This document shows positions 1 to 7,856 of a DNA stretch of 15,099 nucleotides, one piece after another. The translations under genes were made by a program, and so were the position numbers. The notes under the pieces were generated by a model. That model had not been told where the DNA came from, did not search any database, and saw nothing but the letters and a program-made list of their open reading frames with translations. The stretch comes from an uncultured Bacilli bacterium (GTDB taxonomy: Bacteria; Bacillota_I; Bacilli_A; RF39; UBA660), in assembly GCA_934141575.1 (NCBI GenBank), contig CAKPCJ010000028.1:1-15099 (forward strand), in the 5' to 3' direction. Numbering within the stretch: the stretch's first letter is position 1; every line of letters begins with the position of its first letter.

Positions 1-212
1 TCTGGTAATTCTACTTTATTTTCTAATATCGTATCTACTGACTTTTCAGTTGATAATGCTTTTACTATTGATATTCCGCTTTCTATAAATGCTTGTTTCT
101 TTGATTTATCCATTACTCCTAGTATTGTTGGAACTGATATCAATAATATTATTGCTAAAATAGCTATTACAGTTAGTAGTTCTATTAATGTAAAACCTTT
201 ATTCTTTTTCAT
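1..212 (-). CDS. Type IV pilin-like protein, N-terminal part (runs off left edge)
   Basis: The visible 70 codons encode a classic class III signal: a short basic leader MKKNKG, then FTLIELL, then a hydrophobic helix to about residue 30 (ending near ISVPTILG), then a charged amphipathic stretch. Prepilin peptidase (PilD type) would be expected to cut between Gly6 and Phe7 and methylate Phe; the Glu at mature position 5 is present. The mature protein would be a pilin or pseudopilin inserted in the membrane and assembled into a pilus, a competence pseudopilus or a secretion pseudopilus. The start is ATG at 210-212 with an AGGAG ribosome binding site, behind a near-consensus promoter. The C-terminal domain, which would tell major pilin from minor pilin, lies outside the window, so the subtype cannot be assigned. 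Confidence 0.9.
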   Translation of the reverse strand, partial: MKKNKGFTLIELLTVIAILAIILLISVPTILGVMDKSKKQAFIESGISIVKALSTEKSVDTILENKVELP

Positions 213-235
213 ATGTTCTCCTACCTTATAATAAA

Positions 236-264
236 ATTATACAGTTTATAATATTATATTTCAA
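236..264 (-). promoter_or_regulatory. Sigma-A-type promoter of the pilin-like gene
   Basis: On the minus strand, TTGAAA (259-264) is followed by exactly 17 bases and then TATAAT (236-241). This is close to the consensus for the housekeeping sigma factor. Transcription would start near 229, leaving a leader of about 17 nt that contains the AGGAG ribosome binding site before the ATG at 212. The preceding gene ends in a terminator at 301-331, so the pilin-like gene is probably transcribed independently. Confidence 0.75.
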
Positions 265-300
265 GGCATATTTATATCAAATATACATGTTTATAATGTT

Positions 301-331
301 AAAAAACTCCAAAAAAACATTTCGGAGTTTT
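301..331 (-). terminator. Rho-independent terminator after the transglutaminase-like gene
   Basis: AAAACTCC (303-310) and GGAGTTTT (324-331) form an 8-bp stem around a 13-nt loop. On the minus strand the stem runs into a T tract (complement of 301-306). It lies 27 bases after the stop codon of the gene at 358-1557 and before the pilin promoter. Confidence 0.7.
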
Positions 332-357
332 AGCTTTATAGCATTATAATTACATGA

Positions 358-1557
358 TTACCTTATTCTTGTTTTAGAGTTATCTTTTTGATTCAATAGT
401 TCCTGTTTTAATTGTTCAAGTATTTGTTTTGAGTCTGGTATGGTTTTTGTTTCTATTTTTTCTGATTTTTGTAAAGCACTAACTAGTGCTTTATTTTGAT
501 TAATAATACTTAATTTATCCTTTAATTCCTCCAAATTTATATCGCAAAAATAGCTTTCAAATTTAGCACTCATATACTTTCCTAGTACTTTAGAGCCTCT
601 CATTATGCTACCTAAAAAATTTTCATCTAATCCTTCACCGTTTTCACACCATGGCATATACATTTTACCATCATACATGAAACCTATACATGGATTAGTT
701 GGGTCTATTATAAAATTAATACCGTCTCCTTCTATTGAGTCAGCTAATACTACTGCATGATTTGGAGTAATGTTACTCTTAACTTCGTTGCTTGCTTCTT
801 GACTTGTATTATCCTGATTTTGGTTAGATTCTGTTTCTTCAATTTCGTTGGCATAATCAATCACATTGTTAAGACCTATAACTCCACCTTTTACTATTTT
901 TTGCCCATCGAAGTTAATAAATATTGGTACAGCATTAAAATTTGAATCTATAGAATTTAATGTTGCGGCATAATCATCGGCCATATTTCTACAAACACCA
1001 GGTTGGTTATCTTCAAGAAAATCCAGTCTCTCTAATCCGACAATATCTGTTTTTGGAGTTCCATATCCCTCCATTGTTGTTCTTTGATCGTACATTACTT
1101 TCATAAACAATTCCATTTGATTTAAACCTAATTTGTTTATTTTTTCTGCATAATCCCTTTTCTTTTCATTATAAGCTGATAACATATCAGAGTATTCCTC
1201 TTCAGATTGGCTTATTTTATAATCTGCTACTGCTGGCATACCGACGCCTACTATTACCACTACGCTTACTGTTACAGCAGCTATATTTGCAAGCATGTCT
1301 TTCTGGATATATTTTTTCTTTTTCTTAACTAAACTATATGTTTCTTTTTTTATAAATTTCATAGGTGCACATTTAATATAGTAAGCCTCACCAAATTTTT
1401 CTAATATTTGTTTATAATCCTTGGCCTTTATTAACCTTTTCAGCTCTTTTCTACTATATGATTTAGGGATTGCTTTTCTATACTCTTCTGCACCATAAAT
1501 CTCAAATATTTCATCATACTTTTTTTGCTCTTTTAATTCTTCTAAACTCAAATTCAT
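358..1557 (-). CDS. Single-pass membrane protein with transglutaminase-like Cys/His/Asp triad
   Basis: A 399-residue protein that I cannot name. Residues about 1-85 are charged and probably cytoplasmic and hold two copies of a 34-residue motif (Tyr14, Gly22, Tyr26, Lys28, Pro31 recur at 48, 56, 60, 62, 65). One membrane helix follows at about 89-111 (after KKKKKYIQKD), then an outside domain. In this domain PGVCRNMADDYA (Cys189), NHAVVLAD (His267) and FIIDPTNP (Asp285) have the order and context of a transglutaminase-like catalytic triad, as in the papain-like fold. An Asn/Gln/Glu/Ser-rich insert (about 237-262) separates Cys from His, and the C-terminal 60 residues look helical. I chose ATG 1557 because AGGTG (1564-1568) lies 6 nt before it; the in-frame GTG at 1566 overlaps that site. 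Protease, amidase or crosslinking roles are all possible. Fold confidence is moderate; the function is unknown. Confidence 0.7.
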   Translation of the reverse strand: MNLSLEELKEQKKYDEIFEIYGAEEYRKAIPKSYSRKELKRLIKAKDYKQILEKFGEAYYIKCAPMKFIKKETYSLVKKKKKYIQKDMLANIAAVTVSVVVIVGVGMPAVADYKISQSEEEYSDMLSAYNEKKRDYAEKINKLGLNQMELFMKVMYDQRTTMEGYGTPKTDIVGLERLDFLEDNQPGVCRNMADDYAATLNSIDSNFNAVPIFINFDGQKIVKGGVIGLNNVIDYANEIEETESNQNQDNTSQEASNEVKSNITPNHAVVLADSIEGDGINFIIDPTNPCIGFMYDGKMYMPWCENGEGLDENFLGSIMRGSKVLGKYMSAKFESYFCDINLEELKDKLSIINQNKALVSALQKSEKIETKTIPDSKQILEQLKQELLNQKDNSKTRIR

Positions 1558-1593
1558 TTTTATCACCTGACTTTATTTTACAATAAAATTGTT

Positions 1594-1620
1594 AAAAAAA
1601 CATTGTTTGGTAACAATGTT
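1594..1620 (-). terminator. Rho-independent terminator of the comN-secDF-rel-dtd-AI-2E operon
   Basis: A perfect 9-bp stem, AACATTGTT (1599-1607) with AACAATGTT (1612-1620), has a 4-nt loop and is followed on the minus strand by a run of seven T (complement of 1594-1600). The stem begins inside the TAA stop codon of the AI-2E gene, so translation ends on the hairpin itself. Confidence 0.85.
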
Positions 1621-2699
1621 TACATTTTTTCTGCATTTGTTTCATCTTTTTTTGACTTCATATCTTCTAATTTATCTTGTATGTCATCTTCATAAAAATG
1701 ATAAGTTGAAAGTAGTACTATTGTAAGTGGTAACGCTATTACAATCCCCCACATACCATATAATATTCCTCCTGCAAATACGGAAAATATAGTTAACAAG
1801 GCAGGAACATTATTAGATTTACCATAAACCTTAGGGGATATTATGTATCCATCTATGTTTGGACATACAAGTGCTACTATTAATGTTAAAATAAATAAAT
1901 TTTTTGATATAAAGAATGCTGTTACAGCTGCTATTATATTTGAGAATATTCCTCCAAAATATGGAATAATTGTTGTAACTGAACATAAAACTCCGAGTAA
2001 TAAATAATAAGGATGTCCTATTATGAAGAAGATTACTGTATATTCAACAAATTGAATTAGTATACATTTCCCCAATCCAACAAAGTATTTGCTTAATTCA
2101 TCATCAATCTTTCGTACGTACTGGAATGTTTTTTTGTTTTTACGTTTTAAGAATTTTTTTACTCTTTCTCTTATTCTGTCCATATCTGCTAAGAAGTATA
2201 TAAATGTTATAAAAGTTATTACTGTAAATGTTATTATATCAATTGCTGTATTTATTACTGCCATAGATATATTCCCTATTGACTCTCCAAATTTACTTAA
2301 TATTGAATTTACATCCATTAAATCCTTTTGTAAGAATTTTAAATCTATTTCATATTTAGTTGATATATCTTGTATAAATGTTAGTACTAAACTAGATAGT
2401 GCTTGTAATTGTTCTACTAATATTGGAATTATTAAGTATACCATTAATGTTATGAAGCCTACTAGTAGTGCAACTATTATGAAAACTGATAATGGCTTCG
2501 GAATTTTTTTAGACACCATTTTTCTAAGCAACGGATATAGTGCATACGCTATTGCAAATGCTATTACAAATGGTGATGCTATTGATATTATTTTATTGAT
2601 AATTGTAGACCATAATGTACTGGTTTTACATAATAAAAATATGATTACAAATATTAATGTTATATTTATTAATTTATAATTTACTTTATTTTTTTCCAT
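1620..2699 (-). CDS. AI-2E family transporter (PerM/YtvI-like membrane protein)
   Basis: A 359-residue polytopic membrane protein of the usual family length. Hydrophobic helices occur near 10-25, 36-58, 69-92, 146-171, 212-226, 230-245, 250-282 and 299-332. The best family signatures are IIPYFGGIFSNIIAA (244-258) and the segment from PKVYG (289) to GMWGIVIALPL (315-325), which correspond to the conserved C-terminal helices of the family. The stretch between about 95 and 140 is the expected outside loop. Members have been linked to autoinducer-2 export or to cation/proton antiport, so the substrate is not inferable here. ATG 2699 has GGAGG just upstream and follows the dtd stop by one base. 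It is the last gene of the operon, ending in a terminator that overlaps its stop. Confidence 0.9.
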   Translation of the reverse strand: MEKNKVNYKLINITLIFVIIFLLCKTSTLWSTIINKIISIASPFVIAFAIAYALYPLLRKMVSKKIPKPLSVFIIVALLVGFITLMVYLIIPILVEQLQALSSLVLTFIQDISTKYEIDLKFLQKDLMDVNSILSKFGESIGNISMAVINTAIDIITFTVITFITFIYFLADMDRIRERVKKFLKRKNKKTFQYVRKIDDELSKYFVGLGKCILIQFVEYTVIFFIIGHPYYLLLGVLCSVTTIIPYFGGIFSNIIAAVTAFFISKNLFILTLIVALVCPNIDGYIISPKVYGKSNNVPALLTIFSVFAGGILYGMWGIVIALPLTIVLLSTYHFYEDDIQDKLEDMKSKKDETNAEKM

Positions 2700-2700
2700 A

Positions 2701-3138
2701 TTACTCCTCCATTAATATTGTTATTGGACCATCGTTTAAAAGTTCTACTTTCATATCGCTTCCAAAAATCCCTGTTTTGACATTTTCTATGCTCTCTGAT
2801 AATTTTTTATTAAAAATATCATATAATTTTTCTGCCTCATTATAATTTAGTGCTGAAACAAAACTTGGTCTATTTCCTTTTTTAGTGTCAGCGTATAGAG
2901 TAAATTGTGATACTGATAATATAGAACCATCTACATCTTTTATATTTAGATTCATTTTATTATTATTATCTTCAAAAATTCTTAAATTAACTATTTTATT
3001 TACCATTTTATTAATTTTATCTTCAGTATCACCATGCGTAAAGCCAACTAATATTAACATTCCATTACAAATATTGGAATATAATTTTTCATCTATTGTA
3101 ACACTCGCATGTTTTACTCTTTGAATAACAACTTTCAT
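2701..3138 (-). CDS. dtd: D-aminoacyl-tRNA deacylase
   Basis: A 145-residue cytosolic enzyme, the family's usual length. It hydrolyses D-amino acids (and achiral glycine) mischarged onto tRNA, a proofreading step that spares the L-aminoacyl bond. The two signature motifs are present: SQFTLYAD (77-84), carrying the substrate-binding Ser-Gln-Phe-Thr, and NDGPITI (135-141), carrying the Gly-cisPro pair that gives chiral selectivity. The N-terminus MKVVIQRVKHASV is typical. Its ATG overlaps the rel stop as ATGA (3135-3138) and no good ribosome binding site precedes it, so translation is probably coupled to rel. The rel-dtd pairing is common in Firmicutes. Confidence 0.96.
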   Translation of the reverse strand: MKVVIQRVKHASVTIDEKLYSNICNGMLILVGFTHGDTEDKINKMVNKIVNLRIFEDNNNKMNLNIKDVDGSILSVSQFTLYADTKKGNRPSFVSALNYNEAEKLYDIFNKKLSESIENVKTGIFGSDMKVELLNDGPITILMEE

Positions 3139-5282
3139 TTTATTATGCGCTCAACTTTTCTAATATTTGGTATTAAATATAGATCATCTATATATTTTCT
3201 TAATGTGTCCGTATCTGTTACCATTATTTCAGCTTGATAAATATACACGCTTCCCTTACTCAATACATTTATTCCTTCAACTGAAACATTATCTAATGAT
3301 GACTTATTTATTATATCAAGCAATAATTTATCGTTATATTCTGCATGTATTAATATAGTAGTAGGGAATTTTTTATTTATAGAATCGTTCCAGAATACGT
3401 CAATAACTCTTTCATTATTTTCTATATTATGACATTTTCTTCTATGTACTGTTATTCCTTTTCCTTTGGAGATGTATCCAATTATTTCATCACCTTTTAT
3501 TGGGGTACAGCAAGATGCTAATTGAGTTTTTATTTTGTCTATTCCGGGCACTATTATATCTGATGTTATTTCTACCTCTTTAGATGTACCATTTAATATC
3601 CTATTTACTATTTCTTCTTCTTTTGAAACTGACTCATCTGTTACAAAGTTTAAAATAGCTGTTGCATTTAGTTTTCCAGATCCTATGTCAAAATATAGTT
3701 CATCTTTTGAAGAAATTTTATACTCATTAAATACTTTATTAAGTATTTCATCACCATAAAATGTTTGAAAATCCATTTTTTTCTTTCTTATAGCATTTTG
3801 TAATAATTCTTCTCCATTTTTTATGTATTCTTTCTTATCAATTTTACTAAAGAAGCTTTTTATTTTGTCTCTTGCACTTACAGTGGCAGCCATATTTATC
3901 CATTCATAACTTGGCCCTTTAGAATTTTTATTAGTGTTTATTTTTACTATATCCCCACTATTTAGTTTGTAATCTAATGGTACTATATTGTCATTAACTA
4001 TTGCGCCTACCATTTTATTACCAACTTCTGTATGTACTCTGTATGCAAAATCTATTGGAGTTGAGCCACTAGGTAACTCAAATACATCTCCTTTTGGAGT
4101 ATATACATAAATGCTATCTGATGACATCATTTGTTCTTTAACTGCATTTACAAAGTCGTAGTCATCTTTTTTTTCTTCATTAAGTTCCATTATTGATTTA
4201 AAGAATAATAATTTTTGTTCTACTGCAGTTTTTACTGCTTTAGTTCCGCTTCCGCCTTCTTTATAGGCCCAGTGAGCGGCAATACCATTTTCAGCAATTT
4301 CATCCATCTCGTATGTCCTGATTTGAATTTCAAATATTTTTCCATCAAATCCTAAAACTGTAGTATGAAGTGATTGATACATGTTAGATTTTGGCATAGC
4401 TATGTAGTCTTTAAATCTTTTTGGAATTGGTTTAAATTTTGAGTGTATTAATCCTAAAACTTTATAGCATTCTTCTTCCTTATCAACAAATACTCTTAAT
4501 GCTAATAAGTCATATATACTGCTAAAAGTTTTACCTTTGGATAATTTTTTATATATACTGTAAATTGATTTTGCTCTTCCCTTTATTTCATGTTTTATAC
4601 CATGTTCATCCAACATACTACTTATTTCGTATTTCATTTTTTCAACTAATTCATTTCGCTCGTTTTTTGTACTATTTAAAGTATCCACTATGTCTTTATA
4701 AACTTCTGGTTTATAGTACATCAACGATAAATCTTCTAGTTCACTCTTAATAGTATGTATACCTAATCTATGTGCAATAGGTGCTAAAACTTCTAATGTT
4801 TCCCTTGCTTTTTCCTTTTGACTAGTTTCTGATATAGCATATAGGGTTCTCATATTATGAAGTCTATCAGCTAGTTTTATTACTATTACTCTAAAATCTT
4901 CGGCAAGGCCTACTAATATATTTCTTTCACTCATTATGATTGCATCGCTACTTGAGTTCAAACTTATTTTATTTAATTTATCAACGCTTTCTACTAAAAA
5001 TGCTATTTCTTCGCCAAATCTTTCTTTTATATCATTCCTAGTAATAGTCCCTTTTTTTAAGGTTTCATGCAATAACCCAGATGCTATTGCGCTAGTATCT
5101 GGGCAAATATCATGAGTTATAATTGCAACGTTAACAGCATGACTAAGAAGAGACTCTTTATTGAGTCTAATCTCATCACCGTATATTTCTTTTGCATAAT
5201 TATATGCATCTAATATTATTTTTTTATCTTCTGCATTTTCAAAACGTTCTAACAAGCTATTAAAAAGTTCATCATTTGTCAT
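3135..5282 (-). CDS. rel: RelA/SpoT-type (p)ppGpp synthetase with degenerate hydrolase site
   Basis: A 715-residue long RSH protein, close to the usual length. The order is: HD hydrolase domain (about 25-185), synthetase domain (about 230-340, with GRAKSIYSIYKK, RFKD at 289-292, YQSLHTTV and EIQIRT), TGS domain (about 390-450), helical region, Zn-finger-type domain (Cys591, Cys592, His613, Cys617) and C-terminal ACT domain. It transfers pyrophosphate from ATP to GDP or GTP on stalled ribosomes to make the alarmone. In the HD domain Arg39, His48, His72 and Asp139 (LADRLHNMRT) are kept, but the usual HDxxED reads HETLKK (72-77): Asp to Glu and Glu-Asp to Lys-Lys. The synthetase motif RFKD is the form of bifunctional enzymes, so hydrolase loss appears secondary. 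The gene starts 3 nt after secDF and overlaps dtd by 4. Confidence 0.95.
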   Translation of the reverse strand: MTNDELFNSLLERFENAEDKKIILDAYNYAKEIYGDEIRLNKESLLSHAVNVAIITHDICPDTSAIASGLLHETLKKGTITRNDIKERFGEEIAFLVESVDKLNKISLNSSSDAIIMSERNILVGLAEDFRVIVIKLADRLHNMRTLYAISETSQKEKARETLEVLAPIAHRLGIHTIKSELEDLSLMYYKPEVYKDIVDTLNSTKNERNELVEKMKYEISSMLDEHGIKHEIKGRAKSIYSIYKKLSKGKTFSSIYDLLALRVFVDKEEECYKVLGLIHSKFKPIPKRFKDYIAMPKSNMYQSLHTTVLGFDGKIFEIQIRTYEMDEIAENGIAAHWAYKEGGSGTKAVKTAVEQKLLFFKSIMELNEEKKDDYDFVNAVKEQMMSSDSIYVYTPKGDVFELPSGSTPIDFAYRVHTEVGNKMVGAIVNDNIVPLDYKLNSGDIVKINTNKNSKGPSYEWINMAATVSARDKIKSFFSKIDKKEYIKNGEELLQNAIRKKKMDFQTFYGDEILNKVFNEYKISSKDELYFDIGSGKLNATAILNFVTDESVSKEEEIVNRILNGTSKEVEITSDIIVPGIDKIKTQLASCCTPIKGDEIIGYISKGKGITVHRRKCHNIENNERVIDVFWNDSINKKFPTTILIHAEYNDKLLLDIINKSSLDNVSVEGINVLSKGSVYIYQAEIMVTDTDTLRKYIDDLYLIPNIRKVERIIK

Positions 5283-5285
5283 TGA

Positions 5286-7559
5286 CTAATCATTAACTCC
5301 TTTTACTTTAAACTCATTTTGTTTGTCAGAATCCCATCCTATTCTATTAACCATATTTTTTCCAATATTTCTTTTATTTAACACATACCATAAAGAAGTT
5401 GCTATGAATAATGATGAATATGTTCCCATTGAAATTCCTACTAACAATGCAATGTTGAAGTTGATTATTTCACTTGTACCAAATATTACTAAACTTAATA
5501 CTGGTAATAAAGTCGTTATACTTGTAAACATACTTCTTTTGAACATCTGACTTACACTTAAGTTTATTACATTTTCTAATTCTTCTTTACTCTTAACCTT
5601 TCCTTTTGTCATATTTAAGTTTTCTCTTATTCTATCAAATGCAACTATAGTTCCATTTATAGAATATCCTAATACTGCAAGTACTGCAGCAACAAATATA
5701 CTAGTTATTTCTAACTTGAATATACTAAATACTAAGAACACAACAAATATATCATGGAAAAGAGCTATTATAGCGCTTATAGCGTAGCTAAATCTATATC
5801 TTATTGTTATATATATTATTATTCCTATTAGGGATAGTAATACTGAATATATTGCATTTAATGTAAGTTCTTTTTTTACTATGTTACTTATTACATTAAT
5901 TTCAGTTTTAGCATTAAATTCTTTTTCAAGATTTGAAATTAACGTATTGCTTTCTTCTTTATCTAATTCTTTATCAAGTACTATTGAGTATCCATCTTTT
6001 GTTTTTGTAACTTTATTTATTTTATAATCGGTTTCTTCAAAATATTTATTAACATCTGCTGTTGTGATATTATTGTTTACTTTTAAATCAATACTTGTTC
6101 CACCTTTATATTCAAGCCCAAGATTAAAACCAGACATTATCATAAATACAGTACCAGCTACTATAAGTAAGCTAAAAGCGCCTAATATTGCAGTACGAGA
6201 TTTAACATATTTCTTAGTTTTAACTTCTGCATTGCCTATTTTCTTCTTATTTAGCTTTATAAATGAGTTAACTCTTTCATCAAAGAAGCCTGTATTTACA
6301 AACATTTTTAATATTTTTTTATCAATAACTACCATTACTAATAATGTAACTACTATATTGATAATTAACATAGTAGCAAATCCCTTTACACTACTTTCAC
6401 TGAAAATAAATAATATAATTGCAACTATTAAAGTTGTGATGTTAGCATCTAATATTGATGATAAACTGTTTTTATTACCATTTTCAAATGCTGTTTTTAA
6501 ACTCTTGCCTTGGTATAATTCCTCTTTTATTCTTTCCATACTTATTATATTAGCATCTATTGCCATACCAATACCAAGTACAATAGCTGCTATACCTGGC
6601 AATGTTAAAGTTCCACCTATTAACCAGAATGTAAAGAATACTAGTAATGAATATACTATTACACTTAAACTTGTAATAAAACCTGAAAAATGGTACATCA
6701 ATGTCAAGAAAATCATTATAAGCAATACACCAATAATTCCAGCAATAGCAGTTTTATTTAATGAATCACTACCGAAACTTGCTCCTATTACTGTAGATTG
6801 TAATTCGTTTAATTTTGTTGGCAAGCTACCTGAATTTATAAGTTCTACTAATGTTTGAACTTCTTCTTTAGTAAATGCAGAACTTTGAATTACTACATCA
6901 GATGAAAATGCTGAAGAAACTGTTGCAGCTGAAATACAGTGAGAGTTTCCTAGGGCATTACATGATGTTTCGTTTTTATAACTATCTACGCCCTCTTCGA
7001 AATCTAACCATATAACAATTAAATTTTCGCCATTTTCTCTTGTACTAACTTCTTTTGTTACATTATAAAATGTTTTTGTATCTTTTATTGAAAGTGATAC
7101 TACTGGTAACCCATTTTGATATTGAACGGATGCACCACCAGCGTTTAATACATCACTGCTCATTAATAATTTGTCATTAGCATCTCTAAAGCTCAATGAT
7201 GCTACTGTGTTAAGAACAGTTCTTGCCTCATCCTCGTCTTCAATTCCTGCTAATCTTATTCTGATTCGATTATCGCCTTCAATAGATATTTCAGGTTCTA
7301 ATACGCCTAATATATCTATTCTTTTTATCATTGTTTTATATGTTGCACTCATCATATCAGATGTAACTTCTTCTCCATTAAGGCCTTCTACTTCATATAA
7401 AACTTCAAACCCACCTGCTAGTTCAAGACCTAAGTTTGTGTCTTTAAATATTGGTACAATTAATACTGCACAAAGCAACGAAATGATTGTAATTATAACT
7501 GTACGTGTTATTATGCCATATATGTCTACTTTTTTCTTTTGAGTCTTATTATTTTTCAT
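5286..7559 (-). CDS. secDF: Fused SecD-SecF protein translocase subunit
   Basis: A single-chain SecDF (757 residues) that uses the proton gradient to help pull proteins across the membrane after SecA/SecYEG. Numbering from ATG 7559: TM1 at about 20-40, then LGLELAGG opening the large outside domain to about 265, five further helices to about 415 with GIGMAIDANIIS (Asp335 in the SecD proton path), then the SecF half with TM near 458-478, LGLEYKGGTS, a small outside domain and helices at about 568-730. SecF motifs ALFHD and RSMFTSITTLLP are present. The usual GYSINDT reads GYSINGT (Gly636). ATG 7559 is preferred because GGAG (7569-7572) lies 9 nt upstream, inside the end of comN; the in-frame ATG at 7577 has only a weak site. 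Two outside cysteines, Cys200 and Cys208, could form a disulfide. Confidence 0.95.
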   Translation of the reverse strand: MKNNKTQKKKVDIYGIITRTVIITIISLLCAVLIVPIFKDTNLGLELAGGFEVLYEVEGLNGEEVTSDMMSATYKTMIKRIDILGVLEPEISIEGDNRIRIRLAGIEDEDEARTVLNTVASLSFRDANDKLLMSSDVLNAGGASVQYQNGLPVVSLSIKDTKTFYNVTKEVSTRENGENLIVIWLDFEEGVDSYKNETSCNALGNSHCISAATVSSAFSSDVVIQSSAFTKEEVQTLVELINSGSLPTKLNELQSTVIGASFGSDSLNKTAIAGIIGVLLIMIFLTLMYHFSGFITSLSVIVYSLLVFFTFWLIGGTLTLPGIAAIVLGIGMAIDANIISMERIKEELYQGKSLKTAFENGNKNSLSSILDANITTLIVAIILFIFSESSVKGFATMLIINIVVTLLVMVVIDKKILKMFVNTGFFDERVNSFIKLNKKKIGNAEVKTKKYVKSRTAILGAFSLLIVAGTVFMIMSGFNLGLEYKGGTSIDLKVNNNITTADVNKYFEETDYKINKVTKTKDGYSIVLDKELDKEESNTLISNLEKEFNAKTEINVISNIVKKELTLNAIYSVLLSLIGIIIYITIRYRFSYAISAIIALFHDIFVVFLVFSIFKLEITSIFVAAVLAVLGYSINGTIVAFDRIRENLNMTKGKVKSKEELENVINLSVSQMFKRSMFTSITTLLPVLSLVIFGTSEIINFNIALLVGISMGTYSSLFIATSLWYVLNKRNIGKNMVNRIGWDSDKQNEFKVKGVND

Positions 7560-7785
7560 CAACTTCTTCTCCTTCATCTAATTCTTCTTTTGTTACATTA
7601 AAAATATCCTTTATCATCATTGCGATAGTTAAGTTTGTGGCTTTTCTCCACTTTAGTTCACTAAGTCTTAAAAAAATATCTTCTTCTGTTGTTTGTATAT
7701 TTATTCTTTTAAGTTCTTCAACTCTTGCAGTTAAAGCTGGTTTTATATGCCTATATAATTCATGTAGCGTATTAAAGTCACTCAT
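7549..7785 (-). CDS. comN: ComN/YrzD family small post-transcriptional regulator
   Basis: A 78-residue soluble acidic protein matching the ComN (YrzD, Post_transc_reg) family by length, by the pattern LxxLYRHIKPALxxRxEEL near the N-terminus and EEDIFLRLSELKWRK in the middle, and by position directly upstream of secDF, as in Bacillus subtilis. There ComN affects post-transcriptional expression and localisation of comE competence mRNA and associates with DivIVA. Whether that applies here is inference. ATG 7785 is preceded by AAGGTGAT. Its 3' end overlaps secDF by 11 nt and carries the secDF ribosome binding site, so the two genes are probably coupled. It is the first gene of the operon. Confidence 0.82.
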   Translation of the reverse strand: MSDFNTLHELYRHIKPALTARVEELKRINIQTTEEDIFLRLSELKWRKATNLTIAMMIKDIFNVTKEELDEGEEVDEK

Positions 7786-7819
7786 ACTATCACCTTTATA
7801 TTTTTAAATCTACGTATAT

Positions 7820-7848
7820 ATTATAGCGTATATTATTTCTTTTGCAAA
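7820..7848 (-). promoter_or_regulatory. Probable promoter of the comN-secDF-rel operon
   Basis: On the minus strand TTTGCA (7843-7848) is separated by 17 bases from a perfect TATAAT (7820-7825). The start would fall near 7813, giving a leader of about 28 nt before the comN ATG. The -35 element lies in the palindrome TTTGCAAA (7841-7848). No comparably good plus-strand promoter was found for the divergent flippase gene. Confidence 0.6.
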
Positions 7849-7856
7849 CAAAATTA

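Noticed and set aside
1564..1566. GTG 1566 as the start of the transglutaminase-like protein
   Set aside because: The GTG overlaps the AGGTG ribosome binding site, which is ideally placed for ATG 1557.
3135..3137. TGA read as tryptophan (mycoplasma code)
   Set aside because: Conserved Trp positions in Rel, DUF421 and FtsZ-region proteins use TGG, and the TGA ending rel forms a standard ATGA overlap with dtd at the expected end of the ACT domain.
6064..6858. 264-codon open frame on the plus strand inside secDF
   Set aside because: It is exactly antisense to a well supported gene, has no ribosome binding site I could see, and its Ile/Leu/Ser/Thr-rich product is the usual shadow of hydrophobic helices in AT-rich DNA.
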